DNA from: Mucilaginibacter ginsenosidivorans
Lineage (GTDB): Bacteria; Bacteroidota; Bacteroidia; Sphingobacteriales; Sphingobacteriaceae
NCBI RefSeq assembly: GCF_007971025.1
Contig: NZ_CP042436.1
Coordinates: 4,898,001 to 4,962,000 of the forward strand
Direction: 5' to 3'
Length of the DNA stretch: 64,000 nt
The notes below the pieces were generated by a model. The model did not search any database. It was not told where the DNA came from and saw only the letters and a program-made list of their open reading frames with translations. Below are positions 27,333 to 36,139 of this stretch, piece by piece. The stretch's first letter is position 1, and the number at the start of each line of letters is the position of its first letter. A program made the position numbers and the translations under genes.

Positions 27333-28421
27333 CTATACTTGTTCCTTAAGTGGTTTACGATGCCAGTAATTAGCCAGCAACGACCCTGTGATGTTCATAA
27401 GCGGGCCGAATACGGCAGGCGCCAGGCCCACTGTGGCAATTTTTCCCAATCCTTTTGCCAAGCCCGACGCAAGTCCGGCGTTTTGCATCCCTACTTCTAT
27501 AGCCATCGTACGGCAATCGCGTTCGGGCATTCTGAACAAGCGGCCGGCCCAGTAGCCCAGTGTATAACCCGACAAATTGTGGATCAGCATAAGCAGGATC
27601 AGCATAAAACCAATGTTCAATAAGCTGCTTCGACCGGCGGCTGTAATGATCACAATGATCAGCGCGATGCCGAACATGGATACCAGCGGCATTAATTTTT
27701 CCAGCCATAACGCCCGTTTTAGCAGATACTTATTAAAAAGGATGCCAGCGCCTATCGGTATGATGACGATTTTGACAATGTCCCACATCATGCTTAATAC
27801 ATCGATCTTGATAAATGCCCCGCCGAGAAGTTTCATTAGCAACGGGGTAAAAATTGGGGCCAGCATAGTAGAAACCGCTGTTATGGTAATGGATAAAGCC
27901 AGGTTTGCCTTAGCCAGGTACGACATGACATTGGAAGCCATACCGTTTGGCGAACAGCCCACCAGTATTATACCGGCCGCTATCTCGGGTGGAAAACCGC
28001 TTAATTTTGCCAGCGCAAAACCAAGCAGCGGCATAATAATAAAATGACTGCCAACACCTACAAACACTCCCCTTGGCATTTTAATTACGCCTGCAAAATC
28101 GCTCAGCCCCATGGAAGTTCCCATGCCGAACATAATAAGTTGTAAAAGCGGCGTAATAAGGCCCGAAAGCTTAAAGCCGTTTACAGTAATAAAATATTGC
28201 GGATAATATAAGGCAGTGGTTACAGCAGCAAAAATAACCACCGTATATGAAAAACCTTTTAACCGTTTGGACCCGCGAAAGGCGACGGATAACAGGACAA
28301 AAAAAGCGATGATAAAAGGCCCGGCGTGGGCAATTCCGTCCTGCCCGATGCGGATAGAGGCTACGAGCAGGCAAAGTATAGCTATACCGGCTATAACTTT
28401 ATAAATATCGGTATTTCTCAA
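27333..28421 (-). CDS. Bile acid:sodium symporter (BASS) family transporter
   Basis: Inner-membrane secondary carrier of 362 residues with about ten hydrophobic segments. The family pattern is seen in GLITPLLQLIMFGMGTSMGLSDF, in GCSPNGMASNVMSYLAKANLALSITITAVSTMLAPIFTPLLM (the crossing-helix motif CSPNGMASN), and in NAGLASGLA near the C-terminus. Characterised members carry bile acids, pantothenate precursors or pyruvate with sodium. It is the last gene of the eight-gene cluster (24 bp after the RraA-like gene), so it may take up the product of the pathway, for example a 2-keto acid. The substrate is an inference. Confidence 0.9.
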   Translation of the reverse strand: MRNTDIYKVIAGIAILCLLVASIRIGQDGIAHAGPFIIAFFVLLSVAFRGSKRLKGFSYTVVIFAAVTTALYYPQYFITVNGFKLSGLITPLLQLIMFGMGTSMGLSDFAGVIKMPRGVFVGVGSHFIIMPLLGFALAKLSGFPPEIAAGIILVGCSPNGMASNVMSYLAKANLALSITITAVSTMLAPIFTPLLMKLLGGAFIKIDVLSMMWDIVKIVIIPIGAGILFNKYLLKRALWLEKLMPLVSMFGIALIIVIITAAGRSSLLNIGFMLILLMLIHNLSGYTLGYWAGRLFRMPERDCRTMAIEVGMQNAGLASGLAKGLGKIATVGLAPAVFGPLMNITGSLLANYWHRKPLKEQV

Positions 28422-28445
28422 TGGCTTAAATTTAGGTTGATTTTA

Positions 28446-29378
28446 TTACCAGGTACGTTTTTCGGTAAAGGCATCTAATTGCGCCCTGGTTATTCTTGGT
28501 TCTTTAGGGTTTTCATCGAGCCATTTCATAAAGGCGTCCTTTAGCTGGCCGGTCCATTGGCTATCAATTTCACCGGGCGAGAACCTGCCCGATTTCAGCA
28601 TGGCATGACTAAAATCATCGCGTACAGCTATAAACTCTGCTGTGGCAATAACCTTTTCGGCCAGGTGGGCCGGAATAAAAAGCACGCCTTCCTTTTCCGA
28701 TATCACAAGGTCGCCGGGCAAAACAATAGCGTGGCCTATGCGTATAGGCGTATTAAGTCCCATCAAAACCATTCCTTCAAGGTAGGACGGGTCAAAATCG
28801 CGCACGAATGCGTTGAAACCCTTGATATCCTTTAAACCCGACAGGTCACGGGCCGAGCCGTCAAAAATAACCCCGTTACCCGATTTACTGAATATCGAAT
28901 TGCCCAGGTTATCGCCTATCAGCGTTCCGCCCCTTATCTTCCCAAAACCATCGGCCACATAAACGTCGCCCCTGGTCAAGACATCTATCGGCCACGAATT
29001 GGTGTTCCCTTTACGCCCCTGTTTTGCTCCTCTCTCTTTAATATTTTTTTCAATATCGGGCCTGCTCGGCATATACATCGCCGTAACCACCCGGCCAACC
29101 ACAGGTATGGTATCGTTAACCATCTTCCAGTCGCCTTCAAACTGGTTATTATAGCCCTCGTTCCGCAATACGGTCCATGCTTCTTCTATCCCTATCTTTT
29201 TTGCGCGTTCTATCAAAGCATCGGGGATCTTTGGCCTTCCATCAGGAAATCGTTCACCTTTCCATTCAGATGTATAAAAGATGAGCTCATCCCTCGAAAT
29301 GGTTTGCGCCCTGGCAGCCTGGCAGCAGCAAGCGCTGGTTAGTAACGATAACAATAAAATTTTGTAGTGTCTTCTCAT
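28446..29378 (-). CDS. Exported RraA-family aldolase
   Basis: A 310-residue protein of the RraA / 4-hydroxy-2-oxoacid aldolase family. The catalytic block is VIFDGSARDLSGLKDIKGF, with the conserved Arg and Asp of DG.xRD, and the C-terminal metal block GDLVISEKEGVLFIPAHLAEKVI is also present. A signal peptide (about residues 1-24, LLLSLLTSACCCQAARA/QTI) is unusual for this family and would export it. It is cotranscribed, 30 bp after the amidohydrolase gene. Related enzymes split 4-hydroxy-2-oxo acids into pyruvate plus an aldehyde. Whether the catalytic metal site is complete was not fully checked. Confidence 0.85.
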   Translation of the reverse strand: MRRHYKILLLSLLTSACCCQAARAQTISRDELIFYTSEWKGERFPDGRPKIPDALIERAKKIGIEEAWTVLRNEGYNNQFEGDWKMVNDTIPVVGRVVTAMYMPSRPDIEKNIKERGAKQGRKGNTNSWPIDVLTRGDVYVADGFGKIRGGTLIGDNLGNSIFSKSGNGVIFDGSARDLSGLKDIKGFNAFVRDFDPSYLEGMVLMGLNTPIRIGHAIVLPGDLVISEKEGVLFIPAHLAEKVIATAEFIAVRDDFSHAMLKSGRFSPGEIDSQWTGQLKDAFMKWLDENPKEPRITRAQLDAFTEKRTW

Positions 29379-29407
29379 GGTTTATAAAATGGTGCGATAT
29401 AGCTAAG

Positions 29408-30700
29408 TTAGTGTGTTTCTCCTTTTAAAGTTGCCTGCTTGCTCAAAGCAACCTTTTTAGAGGGATAAACCGGCGACGCGATACCGTTAAGGTCATATAA
29501 TATCTTTCCGGCCCTTACGGTAAGCTCGCATTCCAGCTTTTTACTGGCTTCTACTTTGTAACCTGTGTAATCAAAAAGGCCGAATTTACCTTCGCGAATG
29601 CTCAGCACGGCTATATCGGCATCGGCACCCACGGACAGGTTACCCAGTTCCTCATGTTTTATTTCTTTCGCGGGGTTTGATGTGCTGGCTTGTATCACAT
29701 CGTGCAGCGACATTCCCAGTTGCAAAAATTTGGTCATGCAGGTTAGCATATCCTTCATGGCATCATTCATGCTGCCAACGTGGATATCGGTGCTGATGGA
29801 GTTGGGGAAAAAGCCCTCTTTAGTTGCCGGCAATGCCTGCGAATACGCGAAACTGATGCCCCCGTAGCCGACGTCAAAAATGATCCCGCGCTTCCTGGCC
29901 TCATAAACAAAGGGCTTCACCTTGTTTGTTTGCAGGTCCACAATGTATTCCCTGCTGCCAAGCTGACCGAAACAGTGTGTAAAAATATCGCCGGGGCGCA
30001 GGTGTTTCATAAATAACTCTTCGATCGACAGCGGTGGGTTACTTCCACCAAAGTCGATCATCACTGGTATGCCGCCTGCAAGCGCGCCCGCTTCCACGGC
30101 ACGGTCGGTAGGTGCCCAATCGTGTCCTTCGTAATGAGCCAGCTTAATGCCTACAACAATATCCTTATATTTCCTTGCCATCAGCGCGGTCATTTTCGGA
30201 TCCATATCGTTCAGGTTCTGCTCGTATCCGCCGCGCATACCCTCGCCCACTATGTTCAAAAATGCCAGCACCCGGGTTTTAGAAACATCTATCGTTTGCG
30301 ATTTAAACGTTGGAAATGTTCGCCAGCCCGAACTGCCCGCATCTACAACCGTAGTAACGCCGTTCCTGAAAGTAAATCCATCAGGTGCTATCCCCAGGTT
30401 TCCGTCTTCGTACTGATGGTCGGGCTGTGTACCGTAAAAATCGTGCGTATGGATGTCTATCAATCCCGGGGTTACATACATCCCCTTTGCATCAACTACC
30501 TGCCCCCCCTGTTTGGGGTCGATGTTTTTTGCAACAAGCGCGATTTTGCCGCCATCTACCGCCACATCCATCACGGCGTCAATATCATTTTTGGGATCGA
30601 TGACATGGCCGCCTTTGATCACGATATCATAGGATTGCGCCATACCCGCCGGACCAAGGGCCAACAAAAGAGCCATTAACAGAAAAAAATTCTTCAGCAT
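29408..30700 (-). CDS. Exported amidohydrolase/deacetylase-family metallohydrolase
   Basis: A 430-residue dihydroorotase-like metal hydrolase of the EF_0837/AHA_3915 kind. A signal peptide covers residues 1-21 (LLMALLLALGPAGMA/QSY). The metal-binding start motif is PGLIDIHTHDFYG, then comes VTTVVDAGSSG, and later metal residues fall in KLAHYEGHDW and FTHCFGQ. The final sandwich domain has SVGADADIAVLSIREGKFG. Family relatives are predicted N-acyl amino-acid or amino-sugar deacylases and are usually paired with SelA-like PLP enzymes, as here (30 bp apart). Confidence 0.86.
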   Translation of the reverse strand: MLKNFFLLMALLLALGPAGMAQSYDIVIKGGHVIDPKNDIDAVMDVAVDGGKIALVAKNIDPKQGGQVVDAKGMYVTPGLIDIHTHDFYGTQPDHQYEDGNLGIAPDGFTFRNGVTTVVDAGSSGWRTFPTFKSQTIDVSKTRVLAFLNIVGEGMRGGYEQNLNDMDPKMTALMARKYKDIVVGIKLAHYEGHDWAPTDRAVEAGALAGGIPVMIDFGGSNPPLSIEELFMKHLRPGDIFTHCFGQLGSREYIVDLQTNKVKPFVYEARKRGIIFDVGYGGISFAYSQALPATKEGFFPNSISTDIHVGSMNDAMKDMLTCMTKFLQLGMSLHDVIQASTSNPAKEIKHEELGNLSVGADADIAVLSIREGKFGLFDYTGYKVEASKKLECELTVRAGKILYDLNGIASPVYPSKKVALSKQATLKGETH

Positions 30701-30730
30701 TTCAGGTCTATAATTAGTTTACGGCTTATC

Positions 30731-31945
30731 TCAGGTGGCCTGTTGCAATATCGATTTTACCCTGCCGGCCACAATATCCACCTGGTCGGGCCGCAAAAGC
30801 ACCACACCTACGAGTAAGTGATCTTTTCTGCCGCCGGCAACAATGCTTGGCGTGCCGCCTTTCAGGGCTTTCACTACGTCTTCGGGCTTTATTTTTATCT
30901 TCTCCGGGTCCCATGTCACCTTCAGGCTCGGAAATGCGTTAGCCGGCCCAGGATCAACCAACGTTTCGGTCTTAACGCTTTGTACCGTTTCGAGCTGCGA
31001 ACCTATATGTTTGGCACGTTGCAGCCAGTCTTCCCATTCTTTTTTATGGTCCCTCTCCAGGTAAGCTTTCAGGGCAGCGTACATGCCGAACATCTCCTCC
31101 TTATTTACTTTCATGGGCCTGCCGATAGGTGCTTCGTTAGGACTATGATTGGCGCGCGCGGCGGTTATCAGGTCCTTCCGTCCAAAAAGCAGGCCGGCGC
31201 TTTGCGGACCGCGTATCATTTTTCCGCCCGAAAAAGTAACCAGGTCAAAGCCTATCTTCTGATACTTGAACAAGTTTTCTACAGGTGGCACGTCCGCAGC
31301 GGCATCTAATAAGGTAGGGATATTATGCTTTTTGGCAACTGCCACAAAATCGGCGTGCTGGATACTGCTTTTTTCCGCTGCATTGAAAAATAATGCCATT
31401 ACCGTCCTGTCATTGATCGCCTTTTCCATTTCATCGGCACCTTCAACTTCAATAATTTTAGCGCCGGTTGTAGTGACTGCCTGGTCGAAAAGATAGCGGT
31501 GTGTTTTTTGCATGATAACCTCTGGCCTTGGGCCAGGCAAGTTTGGCAATAGTTTGATCTTTTCCGGGTCGGTCCCGGTTATAGCAGCCGCAGTACTTAA
31601 TAATATGGCGCAAGCCGCACCTGAAGTCACCATAGCAGCCTCTACATGAAGCATTTCGGCAATTTTAGCGCCTACTTTATCCTGCAATTCGTACATATTG
31701 GCAAAATCGTGCGAGGTTGAATTGATAGCCTCCAACACTTCTGGCAACATCAGCGAACCCGACAAAAACGTCATGGTTACCGATGCATTGATAACCGGCG
31801 TAACACCAAGCTCTTTAAACAGATCGCGTTCCGGCTTTACCGGTAACGCCGGCGCTTTTCCGCCAATCGACGCGGCAGCCTTGCCAACAATACCGCCTGT
31901 TAAGGGTAAAATGGTAAGGCCTTTTAATATATCTCTACGGTTCAT
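30731..31945 (-). CDS. Exported SelA-like PLP-dependent enzyme (DgaE type)
   Basis: A 404-residue fold-type I PLP enzyme related to selenocysteine synthase and to D-glucosaminate-6-phosphate ammonia-lyase. The PLP lysine is Lys242 in TFSGGKMIRGP, with the preceding aspartate in LLDAAADVPP. The N-terminus MNRRDILKGLTILPLTGG has a Tat-type motif (RR.ILK) and a hydrophobic stretch, then KAAASIGG. The start is ATG 31945: it gives the Tat motif, lies 12 bp after the RidA stop, and is better than ATG 31975, which overlaps RidA. Exported PLP enzymes are rare. Reaction inferred: loss of ammonia and water from a 2-amino-3-hydroxy acid. Confidence 0.82.
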   Translation of the reverse strand: MNRRDILKGLTILPLTGGIVGKAAASIGGKAPALPVKPERDLFKELGVTPVINASVTMTFLSGSLMLPEVLEAINSTSHDFANMYELQDKVGAKIAEMLHVEAAMVTSGAACAILLSTAAAITGTDPEKIKLLPNLPGPRPEVIMQKTHRYLFDQAVTTTGAKIIEVEGADEMEKAINDRTVMALFFNAAEKSSIQHADFVAVAKKHNIPTLLDAAADVPPVENLFKYQKIGFDLVTFSGGKMIRGPQSAGLLFGRKDLITAARANHSPNEAPIGRPMKVNKEEMFGMYAALKAYLERDHKKEWEDWLQRAKHIGSQLETVQSVKTETLVDPGPANAFPSLKVTWDPEKIKIKPEDVVKALKGGTPSIVAGGRKDHLLVGVVLLRPDQVDIVAGRVKSILQQAT

Positions 31946-31956
31946 TTTCGATAGTT

Positions 31957-32418
31957 TTAGATATAAGCTATGCAATCCATTTCCACCAGCGAGTTGCCAG
32001 GTACACCGCCCTTTGCTACGGCAACCGTAGTGCGCACCGGCGGATTGTTGCCGAAACGGCCCTTGTACACCTCGTTCATACCCTGGTAGTCGGCAATATC
32101 ATTCAGAAAAACAGAAACCTTCAGTACCTTCTCCATCGAAGAACCAGCCTTAATAAGCTCTTTCTCTAGTTCCTTCAATACAATTTCGGTATGCGCCTTA
32201 ATTTCAAACGGCTCCACATGCGCCCCTTTACCGGCAATAAAAACCATATTGCCCAGTTTGGTTGAACCCGAAAACAAGGGCACATCCTGTAACGTGGTTA
32301 CATTGTTGGCTACCTTTTCGTCCGCAGGTTTTGCAATGGCATCCCTGCTTATTCCGAATACGGACAGACCTACCACCGAGGCCAGCATTTTTTTCAAAAT
32401 AGATCTTCTTTGTTCCAT
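31957..32418 (-). CDS. Exported RidA-family enamine/imine deaminase
   Basis: A 153-residue RidA protein, 35 residues longer than usual because of an N-terminal Tat-type signal MEQRRSILKKMLASVVGLSVFG. The fold blocks are VPLFSGSTKLGNMVFIAGKG, EIVLKELEKELIKAGSSMEKVLKVSVFLNDIADYQGMNEVYKG, and the active site region NPPVRTTVAVAKGGVPGNSLVEMDCIAYI with the conserved Arg. RidA hydrolyses the 2-aminoacrylate-like enamine released by PLP lyases, which makes the neighbouring SelA-like gene (11 bp downstream) the obvious partner. Confidence 0.88.
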   Translation of the reverse strand: MEQRRSILKKMLASVVGLSVFGISRDAIAKPADEKVANNVTTLQDVPLFSGSTKLGNMVFIAGKGAHVEPFEIKAHTEIVLKELEKELIKAGSSMEKVLKVSVFLNDIADYQGMNEVYKGRFGNNPPVRTTVAVAKGGVPGNSLVEMDCIAYI

Positions 32419-32466
32419 GTTGTTTTAAGTTTTAGTGATCGTTTGTTTTTCTATGAGTAAAGCTAT

Positions 32467-32916
32467 TTATTTCGAACTGACGGGTAAATTCTTTGGATTT
32501 AAGGTAAGTATATATTTGACCATTTTATTGGCATCGGCCAACGCTATTGCAGGATGCGGCGCCATCGGGATCGGTCCCCAGACGCCGCTGCCGCCTTTGA
32601 TAACCTTTTGCGAAAGTTCGTCAACCGAGCTTTGATTTTGAGGATATTTTCCAGCAATGGCCGAATATGGCGGCCCCACCAGTTTGTCGTCTATCTTATG
32701 GCACGCCAGGCAGTCCGATTTGGATATCAGTGTTTTGCCCTCTTCAAGTTCGGGCGCAGCAGCAAAAGGCGGCGCAGGCGGGGGTACCACTTTGGCCACG
32801 GATGCAGGCGCTTTCCTTTTTACGGCGCCTTTTTTCTTTACCTGCGCTGGTGCATGCCAGGCAAAAACAATAAATACCATACTTATAATGCCTGTTATTG
32901 ATCTTTTAAACTTCAT
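32467..32916 (-). CDS. Periplasmic c-type cytochrome
   Basis: A monohaem cytochrome c of about 149 residues. The haem motif is C69-L-A-C72-H73 in SDCLACHKIDDKLVGPPYSAIAGKY. A possible Met ligand lies in GPIPMAPH. A signal peptide spans residues 1-24 (MKFKRSITGIISMVFIVFAWHAPA/QVK), followed by a Lys/Pro/Ala-rich linker. I use ATG 32916; ATG 32946 would overlap the preceding gene. Spacing of 2 bp after the SMP-30 gene and its role as an electron acceptor make it a likely partner of the dehydrogenase at 33844. Confidence 0.85.
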   Translation of the reverse strand: MKFKRSITGIISMVFIVFAWHAPAQVKKKGAVKRKAPASVAKVVPPPAPPFAAAPELEEGKTLISKSDCLACHKIDDKLVGPPYSAIAGKYPQNQSSVDELSQKVIKGGSGVWGPIPMAPHPAIALADANKMVKYILTLNPKNLPVSSK

Positions 32917-32918
32917 AG

Positions 32919-33851
32919 TTATTTCTGTTTTTGCGACATTTTCCATTCACGGCCCGGCTCATCTACCCTAAAGGTTTCCAGGTTGCCCTGGTCCTGCAAT
33001 GTGACATACATAGTTTTACCATCCGGTCCGCCGAAGGCAATATTGGTTGGCCGTTTGCCGATGAGGGCAATCTCACGGATAATTTTCCCATCGGGCGAAA
33101 TTTTGGCTATGGTCCCTTTGCCGAAACGTGCCTGGTAAATGTTACCCTTTACATCGCATCTTAATCCATCCATTCCAAAATCTGTAAATTCGGTTACAAG
33201 ATGTTTATTGCTTATTGTGCCTTTTGACGAAAGATCATAGGCCCATATCTTACGCTTTTCGTTTACATACAAGGTACGATTATCCGGACTCACATCTATA
33301 CCGTTAACGGTGGCCATACTATCCAAAAGTGTTATTTTTCCATCCGGGTCGATACGCCATATTTTACCTGTCCCTGCTTTCCAGTTCGGGTCGCTGGCAT
33401 ATATCCTGTCCTTATTATCAATAGCGATATCATTGGGCTGGCTCATTGTCACCTCATGGGCCAAAATGGTTTGTTGTTTGGTAGCCATGTTCACTTTAAT
33501 AATGTTATGCCCCGTATAATCCGCTATCAGCATATTCCCATGGCTATCAAACCTGGTCCCGTTACCGGTGCTGCCTTTGGGTAATTCGATAAAAACAGAA
33601 GCCGATCCGTCCGGCGTCATTTTGCCGATGGTCCCATCGTGACTGAAATTCACAGCGTAAATATTGCCATCTTTATCAACCGCCGGCCCTTCGACCCCTA
33701 TGGTAAAGCTATTAACAGGTGTAAATAAGACTGATTTAAAAAGCAACGCCGTATCCGCAGACTGGGCATTTGCGCTTACTGTAACTATTGTAAGCCATGC
33801 CAATACGAATAGCTGCTTAGTGAAAGCGGGGTTATGGACCTGTCTAATCAT
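32919..33851 (-). CDS. SMP-30/gluconolactonase-like protein, exported
   Basis: A 310-residue six-blade beta-propeller of the SMP-30/gluconolactonase/LRE family. A signal peptide ends at TVSANA/QSA (about residue 30). Family blocks are EGPAVDKDGNIYAVNFSHDGTIGKM, GNGTRFDSHGNMLIADYTGHNI, SQPNDIAIDNKDRIYASDP, NGIDVSPDNRTLYVNEKRKI and DGLRCDVKGNIYQARF. Residues of this kind bind calcium and open aldonolactones. The gene overlaps the preceding dehydrogenase gene by 8 bp, consistent with lactone hydrolysis directly after oxidation. Confidence 0.88.
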   Translation of the reverse strand: MIRQVHNPAFTKQLFVLAWLTIVTVSANAQSADTALLFKSVLFTPVNSFTIGVEGPAVDKDGNIYAVNFSHDGTIGKMTPDGSASVFIELPKGSTGNGTRFDSHGNMLIADYTGHNIIKVNMATKQQTILAHEVTMSQPNDIAIDNKDRIYASDPNWKAGTGKIWRIDPDGKITLLDSMATVNGIDVSPDNRTLYVNEKRKIWAYDLSSKGTISNKHLVTEFTDFGMDGLRCDVKGNIYQARFGKGTIAKISPDGKIIREIALIGKRPTNIAFGGPDGKTMYVTLQDQGNLETFRVDEPGREWKMSQKQK

Positions 33852-35637
33852 GAGTTTCTTTCGGTAATGTTTTTCTTACTGCGCCCACTTCTTCAGGCGT
33901 AACAATTTCAGGCAGGTTGTTAAAATTTGATTTTATATAAGTAAGCACCTCGGCTACCTGGGCGTCCGACAGGAAACTGCCGTGCCCCGGCATCACCTCG
34001 TTATAGGACAGCCCTTTCACCTTCACAGGACCTTTTAACCCGTTAAGGATCACTCTTATCAACCGGGGTGTGTTGTAATTCACCCACTCGGACTGCGCCA
34101 GCGGCGGGAACCTGTTTCCGTCGCCCTTCCCGTCTGCCTGGTGGCAGGCAATGCAATAAGTGCTGTACACCACCGATGTGGTGGCCATGCCTTTGAACAG
34201 GTTATCCTTTATTTCGTCGGGCGTTTTGATATTGGATGCCGTTTGCTTGCGCTTTTCCATAGCCGCCAGTTCGGGCGCCCCGAATTTCCTTTTGTCGCCT
34301 GTATACATGATCCGCCATATCCTGCCTCTTTCGGTATCGCTCACATACAAAGAGCCATCCGCGCCCTCAGCCAGCCCCATAGGACGATATACCGCATTAC
34401 TTACATTGACTATCGGGTCAACCCCCGCAAACCCATCAGCAAATACTTCCCAGGGTCCTGAAGGCTTGCCATCTTTAAATGGAACAAATGCAATAATGTA
34501 GCCAGCCTGCGGGTACGGAGCCCTGTCAGTCGAACCATGAAAGGCCACAAAAGCGCCGTTTTTGTAATGCGCGGGAAATTGCTTACCACGGTAAAATAGT
34601 AGGTCATTTGGTGCAAAATGCGCCGGGAAGCCAATAAGCGGCTGCGTTAATTTTGCGCCTTCGCCCTCCTTAACCTGGTCGCCGCCAAATTCAGGATTAA
34701 GCAGTTTCTTCCCTTTGATCTGGTCGTAATAATAGTAAGGCCAGCCACCGTCAAACCCTTTGGTTACCTTAAAAAATTCCTCTGCCGGTTGCATCGCACT
34801 TTCCCAGGGTGTATATATATCGGGCCAAAGCATACGAAAATCGTCGCGGCCATGTGCTACCGTATACAGCGATTTACTCTTTGGGTCCCAATCCAGTGCT
34901 ACTGTGCTTCGCAGCCCGGTAGCATATTTTACTCCATCAGCCTGATGTTGGCCGGTTTTATTGGCATCAAACATCCATATGCCGCCATGATCCTTTAACC
35001 AGGGATTACCTTTATTAGGCGATCCCGGCTCGCCAACCCCGGGCGATCCAGGCTGTCGGTTGTTTACCTGCCCCGCGTTCGAGCCGGCGCCCCAGCCAAC
35101 ATAAATGTGCCCTTTGTTGTCAAAGGCGATGGGTTTGGTCTGATGTTCATGATACGGCGGATTGTCTATAACAATCGTGTCTATTTTGCTGTCCGGAACC
35201 AGTTGTCCCTTTTTCAGTTTCATCCGGTAAACCATCAGTTCCGAACTGAAATACAAATAGCCATTATGTATCCGCATAGCCGTACCGTAAGTATGTCCGT
35301 CATATTTGCCAAAAGGAGTTATAATATCAGCCCTGCCGTCGCCATTAGTGTCTCTTAGGGCTATATTGCCATAGCCTCCGTTTAAATTGTGATTCCTGGC
35401 CTTTACATAAATATCACCGTTCTTATTAACAGCTATGTGCCTGGCCTGGCCCTTTAAGCTGTCAACGACAACCAGCGCCTGGAAACCATCCGGCAAATAA
35501 AGGCCGTCACTGTCGTTGTAAACAGGCAGTATCTTTAGCCGGGCGTTTTTCCACGAAAAGCCCATAAATGCAAGCAATGCGCCCGCGGCAATAAACTTCC
35601 ACAAATGTGAATGAAAATAACTTTTAGCCTCAGTCAT
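33844..35637 (-). CDS. Sorbosone/glucose dehydrogenase-like protein fused to cytochrome c
   Basis: First gene of the cluster, 597 residues. An N-terminal membrane anchor lies at about residues 12-28. Residues about 45-460 form a beta-propeller of the PQQ sugar dehydrogenase/L-sorbosone dehydrogenase kind (LPDGFQALVVVDSLKGQARHIAVNKNGDIYVKAR, GGIWMFDANKTGQ, VAHGRDDFRMLWPDIYT, PMGLAEGADGSLYVSDTERGRIWRI). Residues about 480-575 form a cytochrome c with C495-I-A-C498-H499 and a Met ligand in YNEVMPGHG. It would oxidise a sugar at C1 in the periplasm and pass electrons to the cluster cytochrome. PQQ dependence is an assumption. Confidence 0.87.
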   Translation of the reverse strand: MTEAKSYFHSHLWKFIAAGALLAFMGFSWKNARLKILPVYNDSDGLYLPDGFQALVVVDSLKGQARHIAVNKNGDIYVKARNHNLNGGYGNIALRDTNGDGRADIITPFGKYDGHTYGTAMRIHNGYLYFSSELMVYRMKLKKGQLVPDSKIDTIVIDNPPYHEHQTKPIAFDNKGHIYVGWGAGSNAGQVNNRQPGSPGVGEPGSPNKGNPWLKDHGGIWMFDANKTGQHQADGVKYATGLRSTVALDWDPKSKSLYTVAHGRDDFRMLWPDIYTPWESAMQPAEEFFKVTKGFDGGWPYYYYDQIKGKKLLNPEFGGDQVKEGEGAKLTQPLIGFPAHFAPNDLLFYRGKQFPAHYKNGAFVAFHGSTDRAPYPQAGYIIAFVPFKDGKPSGPWEVFADGFAGVDPIVNVSNAVYRPMGLAEGADGSLYVSDTERGRIWRIMYTGDKRKFGAPELAAMEKRKQTASNIKTPDEIKDNLFKGMATTSVVYSTYCIACHQADGKGDGNRFPPLAQSEWVNYNTPRLIRVILNGLKGPVKVKGLSYNEVMPGHGSFLSDAQVAEVLTYIKSNFNNLPEIVTPEEVGAVRKTLPKETHD

Positions 35638-36139
35638 AGCAGTTCCAGTGCTTTTTTAAGGTTAATTAAGAAGTAAAACAGTAAAAAAATCAACAACCTT
35701 CGACCAGGCAGAAACTGGTCAGTTGCCTTAAATATCTTAGCGCTAAAGTTTATACAACTAACGCTTAAATCTTTTAATATCTAAAAACACGGCGCAACAG
35801 CACATATACACTCACCCTGGCGGTATAGCCAGGTCTATTTCGTTGGGGTGCCGTATTTTTATTATCGCAAGAGGCTGGAGTAATACTAATATTATCACTC
35901 ACCATGTGGGAAGCAGGTAGCAACAATTGCAGTGGCAATATAATAGAAAAATTTTGGTTTCCAATAATTTTGATATTTTTCACTTATTCTACATTTGACT
36001 TTTCAAAAACTTCTATTTAGCATAGATATTATTAGCGCAGGATTAAGGCAAATGCGCAAATACTGTTTGGAAGTTCCTAACTTTGATTGGTTTTGAGTTA
36101 TACCCATGTAGTATCTGTTTTAAAAATTCTCCTCTAAAA
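35638..36139. other. Intergenic region upstream of the dehydrogenase operon
   Basis: About 500 bp without a gene I can support. It must contain the promoter of the minus-strand operon and of the plus-strand gene at 36140. A perfect 6-bp hairpin CCTGGC-GGTATA-GCCAGG lies at 35816-35833, without a T run. A 69-codon minus-strand frame at 35774-35983 has no recognisable features. Confidence 0.5.

Noticed and set aside
35774-35983. 69-codon minus-strand frame
   Set aside because: No signal, domain or recognisable family feature; composition is like that of the surrounding AT-rich intergenic DNA.
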